NCBI GenBank assembly: GCA_030686995.1
Contig: CM060684.1
Coordinates: 11,161,897-11,225,896 of the forward strand
From: Artemisia argyi
Taxonomy: Eukaryota; Streptophyta; Magnoliopsida; Asterales; Asteraceae
DNA: 64,000 nt
Direction: 5' to 3'
Positions 11,220 through 25,102 of the stretch are shown in pieces; the stretch's first letter is position 1, and every line of letters begins with the position of its first letter. Position numbers and translations under genes: made by a program. The notes under the pieces were generated by a model. That model ran no database searches. It worked only from the letters and a program-made list of their open reading frames with translations, and had not been told where the DNA came from.

Positions 11220-12927
11220 GTTATAATGTGTAATTAATTATCAAAACGCATAAAAATTGGATATTGATTCGTATAGTTACATGTTTTTTAGGGTTTATGT
11301 GTTAGATCCCTAACCCTAATTTTTTGGGTCGATTTTGACCTAAAGGGTTTTTAGGGTTTATGGTTTTTAATTTTTTTAATTTGATTAGAAACCCTAAGAT
11401 GTCATGTAATTGTTATGCGTTTTAGTAAACGATCTTGGTGCAATATGTTAATTGTTAAGCAAAATCCATGAAAAAGTGCATATTTGCATGGATTTTTATT
11501 GTATTATAATTTAAATTGTTTAAATTGGTTATATATATATATATATATATTAATGGTTATTAATGGTTAAGGTATATTAAAACATGTAAATTTTTATAGA
11601 TGTCGAATTGGGGAAGACTCCAATATTAAGTAATCAATTATGCGCTATGTGGTATTTATTTAATTTTGGCTTACGCAATCGATTTATCGATGCATGTGGC
11701 TCTTTTTCTAAGAAAAAGAAAGCCCTAATTGAATTAATACATTATACGCCTAGATTTGATTATTAATAGGACTTTTGAATAAGATTTGCATGTGGCTACA
11801 TGTTTTATACATATTTAATTATTATGATTATGTATATGTGTTTATTTAGTTGTTTTATTTTTTATTGTATAATTACTTGTTTTGTTTATTTATTGTGTTA
11901 GACATGTTTATATAAACGAAAAGGGTAATTTTTTGAATAGAAAAATAATACGGACTAAATAATGGCGAAATTGTTTTGGTTTTTAAGAGTTTAAAATTTC
12001 AAAGGATTGGTTGATTGATGTTTTTGTACGTAATGGTTAAATAGGCTCGACCAAAGTTTACACACTATAAGATGGGTATAAGGATGGCAACGCATTAAAT
12101 TGTGGCCTTAGATAGACAACACTCTGTCTTAACGCTCGTTTGTGTGTAAATTAGACTTACCGAACAACCATTACATGTACATTGTCATCTTAAGGGTGAA
12201 TAATCCACAATTCCACAATGATTATCCGAAACACTAAGCTTTCGGGCTTATGCAAAAGTACGATATAGTGGACGATAATTGATGGTTATTCTTTAATTGG
12301 TGAACCCGATACCTCAATCAAAACTTTGTTATTTTACTCTTAGCAAATTGGTAATAAAAATGTTTTGTAAAACCAATGTTATGAAGTTGTATGCATGCTT
12401 CTTCATACATTATTTTGATCACATCAAAATATTAATACCCTTATAAAATTAAGTCGAATGCCATATAATTAAGAACACTTGAAGTTGTAATTTACGTCAA
12501 GTGAGACTTGGCGAGATTGCAATGGAAAGGTAAATTTCATAAATTCATTGCTAGCAGATCAACTGATGTGATGGATTTGTGAGTTTGCAGTTTTTAAGTT
12601 AGACGACTTAAATTGAGTAGGAAGTGAGACTTGGACTCAAGGCATTAAGATGGGGACTAAACATGCTTACAATACAAATGTTTTGTGATTGTAAATCCCA
12701 TATATCTAGGAATTGGACAAATGTTATGCCAATTACTTGTACGACAAGTTACCTCATATTGTACTTTCATTGCTAGCAGATCAACTGATGTGATGAAACT
12801 ATGTTTATGGAGGATCCTAGTTTTCAAGATTATTCTATGGATATTTATTTTCCTTGGGTATTTTAATTTTCTTGAAAAATTGTATTATCAAAAATACTAA
12901 TGTTTTGAACTTTCTTTATCTGTAGAA
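11220..12927 (+). other. Copia 5' leader with a 30-base direct repeat
   Basis: 1.7 kb of AT-rich non-coding leader. A 30-base segment containing TTGCTAGCAGATCAACTGAT occurs at 12544-12573 and again at 12766-12795. A short AT run lies at about 11531-11550. Confidence 0.7.
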
Positions 12928-13729
12928 ATGGCTCAAACTGATAACACCAACTTTCGTTCTGTATTCAAAACTTATTTTGAACGAGAAAAATTGACTGGCT
13001 CGGAAAATTTCAATGATTGGTACCGTTCACTAAGGATTGTCCTGCGAGTGACTGGTCAACTCGAAATCTTGAAAAAGCCTTGTCCTGAAGAACCTGTAGG
13101 CGAGGCAGCTACTGAAGCTGCTAAGGCCAAATGGAATCTTGATTACAAGGAACATATTGATGTGGCCGCAATGATGTTAGGGGCGATGTCCACACCTCTT
13201 CAAAGGCAGTTTGAGGAGTATTTCCCCATGAACATGATTGATGAACTCAAGAAACTCTATGAGAAATCATCAAATGTAGAGATTTACGACTTGATGGAGG
13301 CTCTACATGGTTGTAAGCAGGGTGATGGTGAACCTGTGAGTGCTCATGTGTTGAAGATGAAAAGTTTCATGGATCAACTACAAACACTTAAGAAACCCTA
13401 TGACAATGATATGGCTGTGAACTTAATCAATAGATCCCTTAACAAGGATTTTAATGGTTTTGTGAGGAACTTCAATATGCATTGATTATGAGAAAGGGTT
13501 GACACCAAAGGCTCCTACGCCCCAAGTACTAGCAATACAAGGGGGTAGAATTAACAAGCCAAATGCGAACAAGAAGAAGGGTAAAGGAAAGAAGAAGGCT
13601 GATAAGAATAAGCAGGTTATGGCTTATCAACCACCTCAACCTAAGAAGAACCCTCCTGTCAAGAATAATCCAAAGAAGGATCAAGGTGATGGGCCATTGG
13701 AAGAGGAATTGTCCTCTTTATCTCGATGA
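12928..13729 (+). pseudogene. Copia gag, frameshifted
   Basis: The first 185 codons encode a UBN2-type gag (FNDWYRSLRIVLRV, AAMMLGAMSTPLQRQFE, LKMKSFMDQLQTL) that would form the nucleocapsid of the cytoplasmic particle. The frame stops at 13485 after FNMH. The lysine-rich tail continues in a second frame (13499-13729, KKKGKGKKKADKNKQVMAYQ), and a third frame leads into pol. The usual CCHC knuckle is reduced to GHWKRNC at about 13703-13723, its first CxxC being absent. At least two frameshifts and the missing half knuckle make this gag non-functional as written. Confidence 0.9.
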
Positions 13730-16700
13730 CTTGCGAAACAATAAGGTTAAGAAGACTGGACACATGGGCGCCAGCACTTCAGGTAACTTATTTGTCATTG
13801 AATTATTTACTTTATCTCGTAAATTAAATTCCTGGGTATATGATACTGGATGTGGTATTAATATTTGTAATACACTACAGGGGTTTAGAGAGGAAATGAG
13901 ACTAGCTTATGGGGAGCAATTTCTGCATGTGGGAAATGGAGCACAAGCAGCAGTTGAAGTCATAGGAATGTTTGATTTAGTTTTACCTTCGAGTTTAGTA
14001 CTTTGTTTAAACAATTGTCATTATGCACCTTCTATAATTAGAGGTGTTGTTTCCTTTTCATGTTTGTTGGATCATGATTTTTCTCATACTATTAATGGCA
14101 ATAAAATTTCTGTTTTTTTAAATGGTGTATTTTATTTTAATGTTGTTGCTGTGAATGGTGTGTTTGAAATTGATATGAATAATTGTATGACTTCCAACAA
14201 TAATAATAATTTGATGTACAGCATAAGTAAGAGAATGAAGTATGACTTGAATTCGTCTTACCTTTGGCACTGTAGACTTGCCCATATAGGCAAGACTCGC
14301 ATGCAAAAGCTGCAACGTGAAGGGCTTTTGAATGATATCATTGATGAGTCATTTGATAAATGCGAATCTTGTATTTCTGGGAAGATGACGAAGAAACCTT
14401 TTCATAATAATATGGAAAGAGCTTCAGATCTACTTGGTTTGATACATACGGATGTATGTGGACCACTTAGACATGTGTCAAGGAGAGGTGCTGTCTACTT
14501 CTTAACTTTTACAGATGATTTCAGCCGTTATGGTTATGTTTATTTACTTAAGCATAAACATGAAGTGTTTGAAACATTTAAGGTTTTCAAAGCAGAAGTA
14601 GAATTGCAATTGGGAAAGAAGATTAAAGCTCTTCGTTCTGATCGAGGTGGTGAATACCTTAGTCAAGATTTTAAAGATTTCTTAACTGAGAATGGAATTG
14701 TCCAGAATCTCACATCTCCATATACTCCACAACAAAATGGTGTATCTGAGAGAAGGAATCGTACATTGTTGGACATGGTTCGATCAATGTATAATCTTAC
14801 TAATCTTCCTTTGTCTTTTTGGGATTATGCTCTTGAATCAGCTGTTCGTATTTTGAATATGGTTCCCACCAAGAAGGTTGATAAGACACCATATGAGATA
14901 TGGACTGGAAAAGCTCCGAACTTGTCTTATTTAAAGGTCTGGGGTTGTGAGGCGTATGTTAAACGTGACTCACAAGATAAACTCTAACAAAGATCTGTAA
15001 AATGCATTTTTGTAGGATACCCTAAGGAAACTATGGGTTACTACTTTTACTACCCACCTGAGAACAAAGTGTTTGTTGCAAGATATGGTGATTTTCTTGA
15101 AAGTGAATTTGTGGTTCAAGAAATCAGTGGGAGAGTATATGATTTAGAAGATGATCCAAATAATGCATTGCCTTCAGAAAACACTAGCACACTTCCTATA
15201 GAACCGAAAAGTCTGGGTCCTCCACCGGAAGTTGAAGTAGTTCCCATTCGCAGATCTTCAAGATCTGTGAAAGCTCCTGACCGTCTATGTCTTAATGTAG
15301 AGGTCGATGAGCATACACTAGGGGATCTTAATGAACCTACTAGTTATAGAGCTGCCATTAATAGCCCTCAAAAAGCTAAATGGAAAGCTGCTATGGATGG
15401 GGAAATACAATCCATGCATGATAATGAAGTCTGGGAAGAAGTTGACTTACCTCCTGGTGCCAAGGTAGTTGGGAGTAAGTGGCTTTACAAAATCAAAACT
15501 AACATGGATGGATATGCACACATTTATAAGGCTCGTCTAGTTGCTAAAGGTTTTACTCAAACTTTTGGAATTGATTACGAGGAGACGTTTTCTCCTGTAG
15601 CAGACATAAGAGCTATAAGAATTCTCATAGCTATAGCAGCATACTATGACTATGAGATTTGGCAAATGGATGTGAAAACCGCTTTCTTAAATGGTCATCT
15701 AGATGAAGACATCTATATGGCACAACCATAAGGGTTTGAAAATCCAGAATTTCCAAATCGTGTTTGCAAGCTTAAAAGGTCCATTTATGGATTAAAGCAA
15801 GCATCACGACAATGGAACAAGAGGTTTGATGCTGAGATCAAAAAGTTTGGATTCACTCAAAATCTTGATGAGCCATGTGTGTATCACAAAGCTAGTGGGA
15901 GTGATAATGTAACTTTCCTAATTCTTTATGTTGATGACATATTGATCATGGGAAAAGACATTCCAAGTTTGCAAGAAGTTAAGGCATATCTTGGAAAGTG
16001 CTTTTCTATGAAAGATTTAGGAGAAGCTGCATACATTCTGGGAATCAAAATCTATAGAGATAGATCAAGGCGGTTAATTGGATTAAGTCAAAGTGCTTAC
16101 ATTGACAAAATATTGAAAAGATTCAATATGCAAAATTCCAAGAAAGGATATTTGCCGATGGAAGTAAAACATGGCTTATGTAATGAGTTTTGTGCTTCAA
16201 CACCTGCTGAGGTGGCTCGCATGAGTAAAGTTCCTTATGCTTCGGCTGTAGGATCTATTATGTATGCGGTTAAGTGCACAAGGCCAGATGTGGCGTTTGC
16301 TCAAAATATTACCAGTCAATTTCAACAGAATCCAGGTGATAAACATTGGATTGCTGTTAAGCATATTCTTAAGTATTTAAGGAATACAAAAGATATGTTT
16401 TTGGTATATGGTGGAAATCCAGCTGCAGAACTTTGTGTTACAGGTTTCTGTGATGCATCCTTTCAAAGTAACAAAGATGATTCGAAGTCTCAGACGGGTT
16501 ATGTCTTTGTTATCAATGGAGGAGCTGTAGACTGGAGGAGCAAGAAGCAGAGTACAATTGCGATGTCTGCAACAGAAGCTGAATACATTGCTGCTTCAGA
16601 AGCTGCTATGGAGGCTGTTTGGATTAGGAAATTCGTTTATGGGCTTGGTGTTATGCCTTCAATTGAATTACCTATTAATATGTATTGTGGCAATTCTGCT

Positions 16701-16934
16701 GCAATCATATTTGCCAATGAACCTGGAGTCATGAGAGGCACCAGACATTTTCTACGGAAGTATCACTTTGTTCGTGAAAAGGTTGACGAAGGTGAAATAA
16801 ATCTATTGAAGGTTCACACAGATGAAAACTTAGCTGATCCGTTCACTAAGGCTTTGGCGAAAGACAAGCTTAATGAATTAGCCAATGGAATTGGACTTAA
16901 ATTAGCTAGTAGTTTCATGCATAACTGTGATTAG
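13688..16934 (+). pseudogene. Copia pol (protease-integrase-RT-RNase H), two in-frame stops
   Basis: One reading frame carries all pol domains in copia order. They are an aspartic protease (YDTGCG near 13838-13855), GAG-pre-integrase and zinc-binding HCRLAH..CESC (about 14265-14375), the integrase core (HTDVCGPL, RSDRGGEY, QQNGVSERR), reverse transcriptase (GSKWLYKIK, KTAFLNGHL, YVDDI near 15928-15942) and RNase H (GFCDASFQ, SATEAEY). It ends at TAG 16932-16934. TAA at 14985-14987 follows the integrase, and TAA at 15729-15731 lies inside RT where related elements have Glu (QPEGF), so both fit GAA-to-TAA changes. Everything else is open, consistent with recent death. Confidence 0.95.
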
Positions 16935-17741
16935 TATTTGGATAAAGGATATTGTAAACAATTATTATTTTAATGAAATAAAGTATGTTGGTATGTTTAT
17001 TTTTATTGTTAATTATTGTTGTCCTATTTTTGCATGTTTAAATCCATGAATAAGAGTTATTCTAAATTGTCCGTTGTCAGTTAATAATATGGGAATATTA
17101 TTAAATTAAGACAAATCTGAAGTTGATATAATATACTTAAGTATATTGATGCGTTGACATGTCATTTCAGATGATATTCGATGATACTGAATATAGGACT
17201 TATCCCAACTATATGATGTTACTTTATGGATCTTGTCATTAAGTAAATCATAAGAAGTTATCCTTAGACTTGAGATACAAGATAACGGTCATGAATGTAG
17301 TACATTTTTGTGGAACAACTTAACGCTATACGTAACTGGTAGTCATAAGGGTTGTTTTCGGAAGTGTTACAAAGTTTGTGTGTTTTGCTTGTAGTCAATA
17401 AAGAATTTGTTCCTTCAAATTAATTTTTGGAGTTTAATACTATTGGGCCCCTCGTAGGGTTGTCAAGGTGTTTGCGTGGCCACGCCCAAGGTCTTTCTTG
17501 AAAGGTTCAAAAGATTTGGTATTCTTGTCAATTTCTAAAAACGAGAAACAGAATGGTTAATTAAGGAATGACCTAGATCCATATCCTTATTTAACATGGT
17601 ATTAGAAACAAAGGGATAATAATAATGAGAAATCATTAAAAGGTTTTCCAGGAGCCTTACTCAAGTTGTACTAGAGGCATCGGCGTGTTGCAAGACGCTA
17701 ACCGATGTGATCACACTATTATGATATGTCTAAGTGGGAGC
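16935..17741 (+). other. Copia 3' untranslated region and polypurine tract
   Basis: Non-coding up to the 3' LTR. The polypurine tract AAGTGGGAG (17732-17740) lies immediately before the LTR start. Confidence 0.85.
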
Positions 17742-18535
17742 TGTTGGTTTTATAGACAAAATAATAATAGTCGTGTGTTAGGATCGAACTTGAGATCACG
17801 GGATTGCACACAATACGTATGAAGAGAAAATGTAATAATTATTTATAAGATGTTATAATTAATTATTAAACACAAAACAAATAATAATAATTAGTATTAT
17901 TGATTAATGACTAATTATTTATTAAACGAAGATTAGGAAAGAAATTACTAGACAAAACATGGAAACAAGAGAAGGTTCCGGAATCCCCTAAGGGGTGCCA
18001 AAACCGATCGGCCCAAGGGGGTAAACCCACCTCCATTGTGCCTTGAGCTCCAAGTTTTGTGTAGTATATAAGCAAACCCAAGATGTAGGTTTTTTTATAT
18101 AACTTGTACACACACATCTTGGTGTTTTCTTCTCCCTTTTCTTTCTTGGTCGATCCACAAACCGAACACCCCTAAGGTTTTCGATTTTCCATAAGATCAA
18201 AAAAGGTTTTGTGTTTTATAACTTGCAAATACTTTTCTTGAATTAGTACGTGTGTACAAGAACGTGAATCAAACACACTATTGTTTGATTCTTGGATTGA
18301 ATTACAAAAAGGTAAGGGGTAATTCATATAATCCTTATAAACCCTAATTAGGGTTCTTGGTTCCGGAAGATTGCATTGATTCTTGTTCGGACTAGAATCA
18401 CTACGGTATGTTTACTATTTAAATTAATGATTAATTAATTACATGTTATTCGATCTATTATAATTGCTTCCGCTCATGCTCACTTTGATGTACTTGGTTT
18501 ATTAATATGAATGTCATGATATAATAATTCCAACA
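17742..18535 (+). repeat. Copia 3' LTR
   Basis: 794 bases, TGTTGG...CCAACA, direct repeat of 10412-11204. Confidence 0.95.
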
Positions 18536-20151
18536 GTAAGTAAGTGTCAAATATCATAGTTGTACTATTTTGGTCGTGGTTCTCCATAAAAGTCACTAGT
18601 TTACTTGTTTAAATAACATAAGTTAACAATCATTTGTAATAACTTGTTTTACTCATTTTTATACATCATGGACATGAAAACAAGACAATATATAGCATGA
18701 ATGATATGTAAATAGCATGAATATGATATTTAAGCAAGGAAATGTATTAGAGTTTGCTTACAACTTTGCCTTTCTACAAAGAAAGGTAAGTAGTATGTAA
18801 GGAAAAGGACTTTGATAGACTTTAGCTTCAACCCACTTCACTTAAAGCAATCTTTCTACACTTGTATTCTTGAAAGAGAGATGATGAAAGTTGAGGTGAC
18901 TTGAGTGGATTCAAACTCAAGAGAAATCACCAAAGTTTCTAGGGTTTTGAAGTAGTTTGATGAATCAAAACCAAACTAGAGTTTATGTGTTGTTATGCTC
19001 TTGAATCTTGCATGAAACTTGGAGTAAACTAGCAAATGAGAGGGTGTGTTGTGTGTGTGATGAGGGACGGCCAAGGAGAGGGGGAGGGGCTTTTATAAGA
19101 GCTTAAGGAGGTTAGTTATGTTGACTTGTCAACACTTGGTGAGCAAGTATGGACACTTGTATGCATCTTAGAGTTAGGAGCATAAGATCATGCCACAAGT
19201 GTGAATCCCCCCCCCTAGAGGCGGTTCACAAAGCTTGCGGAACAAGTGTGGACTTTTGATGATATTATCCAAGCTTATGGAGCTAGTTTCGACTCCGTAA
19301 AATGCTAACCGTAAGTTGTTACGTCACAAAACGTAAAACCGGGTATCGTAAAAATACGAAACTTGGAAGAATAATTAAACTTGTCAAAATACTCCATAAT
19401 AAAATATAAAATGAGTGGTAGGTTCCATTGGGGTGCTAAAACCCTGCTCAAACTGGAAACACGGGTCTAAAACGCGTAATATGTAAAACGTACGAATATT
19501 GCGTAAAATTGAGAAAAGTAAAATGTTACTTTTCTAATAGGATATAAATGATTTAAAATGACTTATAATGTCTAGACTGGGCTCAGTCTAGTGTCGGTTG
19601 GTATTAAATGTCTTTTAGACATCAAACCGTAAGCCTAAAAATCAAGGAATGACTTATAAAATCAAGGAAATATTTTTGGTCAAAGGAGGAGGGAAAAATA
19701 TGTTGACTTTTTCTAATAAGTTGAAAACTCAAATTGTCTTAGAAACGCGGTGCCGGTATAGGCTAAGGTTACGGCTGAGTAAAAACGCTTAAAAACTGAA
19801 AATTCCAGTTTTTCACGGCCGAGGCTTATTTTGGTCATGTTTTTCTCAGTCATGATTAATTCTCAAATAAATCATGAGTGTGTCAAACATTTTTCTGATG
19901 CGGGGTCACTTAACGCGGTCGAGTTTCGTTGTGCATAGAATTTTTGAATGACGTTTTACCCTAAAACGTGTAATTCCTTATTAACTTTCACGAAAATGAG
20001 CTTATGAATGTCAAACTTTCAATTTGCCATGGAAATGATTTATCACTCGAGGCCAAGAAACAAAACTCAGATTTCGAGAAAAATGAATAGTAAAAGTGAA
20101 TAGTGAAATTTTCCAGGAATAGTAATTAACCTGAAATTGTGAATTGTTACA

Positions 20152-20188
20152 GTCTCTACCCCTTACGGGGAACTTCATCCCGAAGTTC
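20152..20188 (-). other. Polypurine tract and adjacent palindrome of the gypsy-type element
   Basis: On the minus strand AAGGGGTAGAGAC ends at the LTR boundary (20152). Directly upstream is GAACTTCGGGATGAAGTTC (20170-20188), two 7-base complementary arms around 5 bases. The same arrangement recurs at 41635-41670, where it overlaps the end of the pol remnant. Confidence 0.75.
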
Positions 20189-21266
20189 TATGTGTGTTAT
20201 ATGTTGAAGTGGTGTCGATGAAAAGATGTGGTTACTTATGAGGACTAAAGTCTGGGATTACCAGTGATGCAGTTTGATTTGTCATTTTAGTGTATGGCGT
20301 AGGATGAGGCTTACTTTTATGTAGGTAGGGTAATAGTGATTAATAGAGATTCATATAATATTCGAATATCAAAGGAAATTGATATAGCATTCGAATATTA
20401 ATAGGAATTGATATAGTAGTTGTATATCAATGGAAATTGGGATATTAGTTGCAATCATAGTCTAGTAGGTAATCTGTTATTGTACCTAGTGTTTATTGAC
20501 TTCATACTTATGTTATTTCGGATACAAATAAGCCCACTTGTTTATAATTCTTTATTTACATAGAGAGGCATCCCAAACAATGTAAGTACAGGAATATAAA
20601 CTTATGCTTCGGTGATTTACTATTTCATTATTTAAATGAAGAGGCATCCCAATCCATTCAAATAATTATAAATCATCCTACTTAAGAATTCCCAACACAA
20701 CATTCATACTTAGCCGGTGAGTTACAAGGTAGTGTATTACGAGATGACACTGGTGTTCCAAAAGTACAAGATGAATATTCAATCTTGTAAAGCTGGTGAG
20801 GGTGCTTGTGGTGTAACTAAGGATGATTTGAGCTTTAAAAGTGCATCAAGATCTGTTAATGAGTTTGTGGTTGCAACGGTTGTGAAGATAATGATGTGAT
20901 ATGTTGATGAACAAAAGTGTGTAGTGTATGCTTAACATTAATACTCTTAGGTATAGATGTTGAGTTTGTTTTGAAAATCTTAAGAGATTTTAAAGGTTTA
21001 TGATGGAATAGTATCCTTAGGACCTAAACAGGATAGTACTTCTACAGGATGAAGAGAATAATTGATAACTATCCCAAGATAGTAGTTCGGATTATCTCAT
21101 AAATGAAAAATTTCAAGAATGAATTTAGATCATACAAATAAGGTGTTAAGATCTCGCTGAGTGGTAAGGCACTATCGTGTCTCTAGATTATTTTAATGTA
21201 TTCTGGTGGTTTATCGTGTTCATGTAGGAAATCAATCTAAACATAACCCTAGTACAACTATTCTCA

Positions 21267-21381
21267 GTATTTGAAAATTTTAAGTCGAATATAGTTAGTC
21301 AGACTATATTCCACTGTCCCTAGGTTAAATATAGGTGACTAGTCTATATTTAGCCAAGATTCGATAAAATTTTCAAATACC
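21267..21381. repeat. Stem-loop repeat inside the gypsy-type element
   Basis: GTATTTGAAAATTTTAAGTC on the left pairs with its reverse complement ending at 21381 (arms of about 23-50 bases with mismatches, including TCAGACTATA/TATATTTAG parts). It is MITE-sized, but no target duplication is evident. Confidence 0.55.
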
Positions 21382-24300
21382 TAAATTAGGTATACTTTTG
21401 ATATGTCCGTTGCTTTCGGGAAACTGTCCACTAAACAAAGGCGATGTCAAACCCTTCAATTGCAAGTCCCGGCCATACAAGACTTGTAACGTATGTTTTC
21501 ATATTCCATTGCATAGAAGATAGTACGGGTAGGTACGTGTGGAAAGGAAGTTTTAAGTAGTTGATTAAAGTCTTTTTGAGTACGTAATTATTTTCCGAAG
21601 AAATACCGGTGAAAGTATTTCCCGGGTCGTTTTCCCAACGAAGGTGAAATGGAATCGTGAATAACTGAATCGAGAAATCGTGTTGTGAAAAGCGGGAAAG
21701 TGAAAAATATGATTTTGGATTTCAAATTATGCTAAGAAATAGTAAAATATGAAGAATTTACAATCTAGGTATGTACGGATGTTAAAAACGTGAAAACGGG
21801 AATTCAAACGTAAAAATTATGTAACGTACGGAATAAAACGCGACTTATATACATAAAATAATCCTACGAACGTGAAACAAGTTTCTAAAAATCTTAAATG
21901 ATAAAAGAAAATTTTGAGAAAAAGAAAAATATTTTTTAGACTTTTTATTTAATTTCTAGAATTAATTTCCTATTTAATGAATTAAAAAGTAATTAAAAAT
22001 AAAAGAAATTATGAAAAATAATGGGAAAATTATAAAAACTATTTTAGAAAATCTAGAATAATATAAAAGAATTTTAAAAACTATTTTTTTTGTATTTTTC
22101 AGGGCTTTTTTGTATTTTTTATGGATTTTTGGAATTTAAAAATGATTTAAAAATGATTTTAAACTAAAAGAAATTAAGAAAAATAGCAAATGACCTCAGA
22201 AAATTATGAAAAATTACCAGAAATTCTAAATTAATATAAAAAGCTTGCAGAAAAATTTTGAATTAAAAATATTAAGCAGAAGTGCTTATTCAGAGCAAAA
22301 CAGCTTATGGCAAGTGCTTATTAATAAGCACTTGCCACAAAACTTTACCAAATTAATACCACTACTGTATTATACTACTATAAGCTCAAATAAGCCAAGA
22401 AAAGATCAAAAGAAACACAGAAGTATAGATTGCAAGCTAATAAGCACTTATTTGATAAGCTAATTAAGCTAACTCCTACATATGATAAGCTATAAGATAA
22501 GCAGACCACACACAATTCTACAACTACCACTAATAAACTCAGATAAGCCAAAATCACACAATTATAAGCTCAAAACATCACTAGCAGCCCTAGATTACCA
22601 AACAGAAATTAGGGCTACACTATCAATAAGCAAGGCTGAATAAGCTATCTAAAAAACTGAGAACAAAAAGATTAAGGATGCAATGCAGCGTCTACCATAC
22701 AGGGTAGCTGAGAACCAAAAATCTAACTCTAATACCATGCAATGCTACTCTAATTGATACCATAAAAGTGGGTCCAAACCTGTGTACAGGGGGGCTTAGT
22801 GCTCACACAGCCAACTTACAAGCTACTTCCTGATAAGCAATTAAGCTCCAAACTTGAATTTTATGATTGAATAAGATAGACTAGATATTAAAGAACAGAA
22901 ATCAACAAACTTTATCTAATTCCTACTACTAATGAAGCCTACATGTTCAATCAAAATCCATACTGAAAACTCAGTACCAAGCTAATTTATGACTTTTCTT
23001 AATGCAACTACAAGTTTGACTTTATCCAAATTCAGATCATCACAACTAACTATAAGTGTAATATTAAGCTATTATTAAGCTAGTAGTACCTGATGTGCAA
23101 CTACTCTAACTTCTATACTAACTGTTTCTCCATTTAGCTAACAGTAAAGTGATTTTAAACCTAAATTTGACTTATGCTAATATAACCTACTGATTTTGTA
23201 GATCCTAACTCTATTACTATACTAGAAAGGCATAAATGAAACAGTAAACCAACATTACAACTACTACATTACTCAGCAATCTCAAAATCCAAACACTCCC
23301 TTAACAACAGTTATAGCTACAAAATAGTGCAATAAAGCTAAATCTACCAAACCACTTATTCAACTGTCTAAGTAAACATTATCAGAAGCTAGTCAAACAA
23401 TCAAATAACCTGAAATCAAACAAAAGCTCAGCAACACAGATCAACTAATTATGCAGTAATGAATTAAGAGGAAAAGTACTTGCTACCTCACTTCACCTCA
23501 GCTCAAAAGAGAGGTGTTCACTATGCTTGCCTATCATTAGATAGGCTGATTTCACTCTTGGTTCTGTATCAGCATATCATCACCACAGCAACAATAATGT
23601 TTCTTCTTATTTCATGACCAATAACCCAAAAATTCCAATAATAAGCTAGAAAGCTTATATGGAATGTTCAAAAGGAAAAGTAAGCTTACTGAAAGCTCAT
23701 ACTAACAACCACTACAATATTTTTGTATTTTTTTTTATATTTTTCTGGATTTTTTATTTATTTTTATTTTTATGAAAATGTGTGTAAAAGCTGCATAAGA
23801 GTAATTAAATAAGTTAACTTTTAACAAAATAAGCAGAATAATAAGAAGAGTAAGCAAAATAAGCTGAGATAAGATAACAATAAGCTAGTTATAAGCTGAG
23901 TTGAAAGCAGATTAAGCAATAATGAAAACAAAATAAGCTGAGATCAATTTAAAGAACAAACTTTTATTAAAATTAAACATTACAACTACTAATCTAAATT
24001 ACAACTGATGCCTAATTATACCTAAAACTATATTACTCCTACTCCTAGTCTAACCACCCCAAATGTTGGAGGAGGGGAGCATTATATAGCCTGTGTGGTG
24101 AGGAGCCTTCAGAAGGCTCTAGAATGAGCATCTTCCCACGAATATACTCCACTAGATCCTGATGACACCCTCTTACCAATCATAGCCTTCAAATCCTTGC
24201 GGTGACACGTTCGGTCCAATAAGCAGCTTCCACGTGACATTCCTTGTGTCAGGAGGTGTCAGGGGTTTGACCTTTATACCCTTAATTGGGTAAATACTGG

Positions 24301-25102
24301 TGGGATTGGGGTAATTGATGGTGTGGTTAATTAGGGTTCTTGGTTACTGTTCATTGAATAGTATTTCTGGGTATACGGGGTAAAAATGGGGGCGGGTAAG
24401 AATTTTTATATAATAGTTTGGATGTTGGGCCGGGTCAGGGTAATGGTTGGGCTTGGGTTTGGTATTAGTGGTGGGCTTTGGTGTAATGGTTGGGTTGGAC
24501 TGTTTGTGTTTCAATATTCAGATTTTTGGTGTAAAAATGTACAAGGACCAATTGTGTACAATCTGAAACTTCAAGGACCATTTCTACCATTTTATGAAAC
24601 AATAATCCAAGGGCCAATCTTGTCATTTTGATATTCTTCAAGGTTGACTTGACACTTTGAGTTCGAATAATGATCCAAACTTGAAAACTGCTTCCCGGCA
24701 CCGGCTTTTGAACCTTTCATACTCTCGTGCCCGTTTTTCCGGGTTTTTGCTTGTTTTCCGTAATATCCGTACCTGCACATCACAAATATAAAAACACGTG
24801 TTTTCTTGGCATTTGTTAGCTCAAATAGTCATTTTTGGGTCGAAATTTGGTAATAAAAAGGTGTGTAATTAATACACACCAGTAGTTCTAAAATAGAACA
24901 TACTTGGCCAGGATCACGAACTTTTAATAATGAAGGTTTCAGAAGAAAACTTTGATGAATGTAGGGCTGAACTTCAGCTTTTGTAGGTGATGGATTTGTT
25001 TGTCCTTTAAAAATCTCATATTTCTATTTAGAAATCGATAGATTGTGATGGGTTTTTGATGTCATATGAAATGATATTGATGATGTGATGGAATGATTCT
25101 AG

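Larger units (their letters stand above)
10412..18535 (+). mobile_element. Ty1/copia retrotransposon, full-length, nested
   Basis: It is an 8124-base element with direct LTRs (10412-11204 and 17742-18535), a primer-binding site, gag, pol and a polypurine tract in the standard order, flanked by the exact duplication GTAAG (10407-10411 and 18536-18540). It sits inside the 3' LTR of the gypsy-type element, whose undisturbed partner LTR reads through the same site at about 27592. By eye the two LTRs differ at about 7 positions plus one indel (about 1%), so insertion was recent. The coding region is nevertheless broken in gag and at two pol codons. Confidence 0.95.
8545..20151 (-). repeat. 3' LTR of the non-autonomous gypsy element, split by copia
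   Basis: LTR sequence occupies 8545-10411 and 18536-20151, about 3478 bases after removal of the copia element and one GTAAG copy, against 3494 for the partner LTR. A TATA-like TATAAAAG lies on the minus strand near 19091-19098. Confidence 0.9.
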
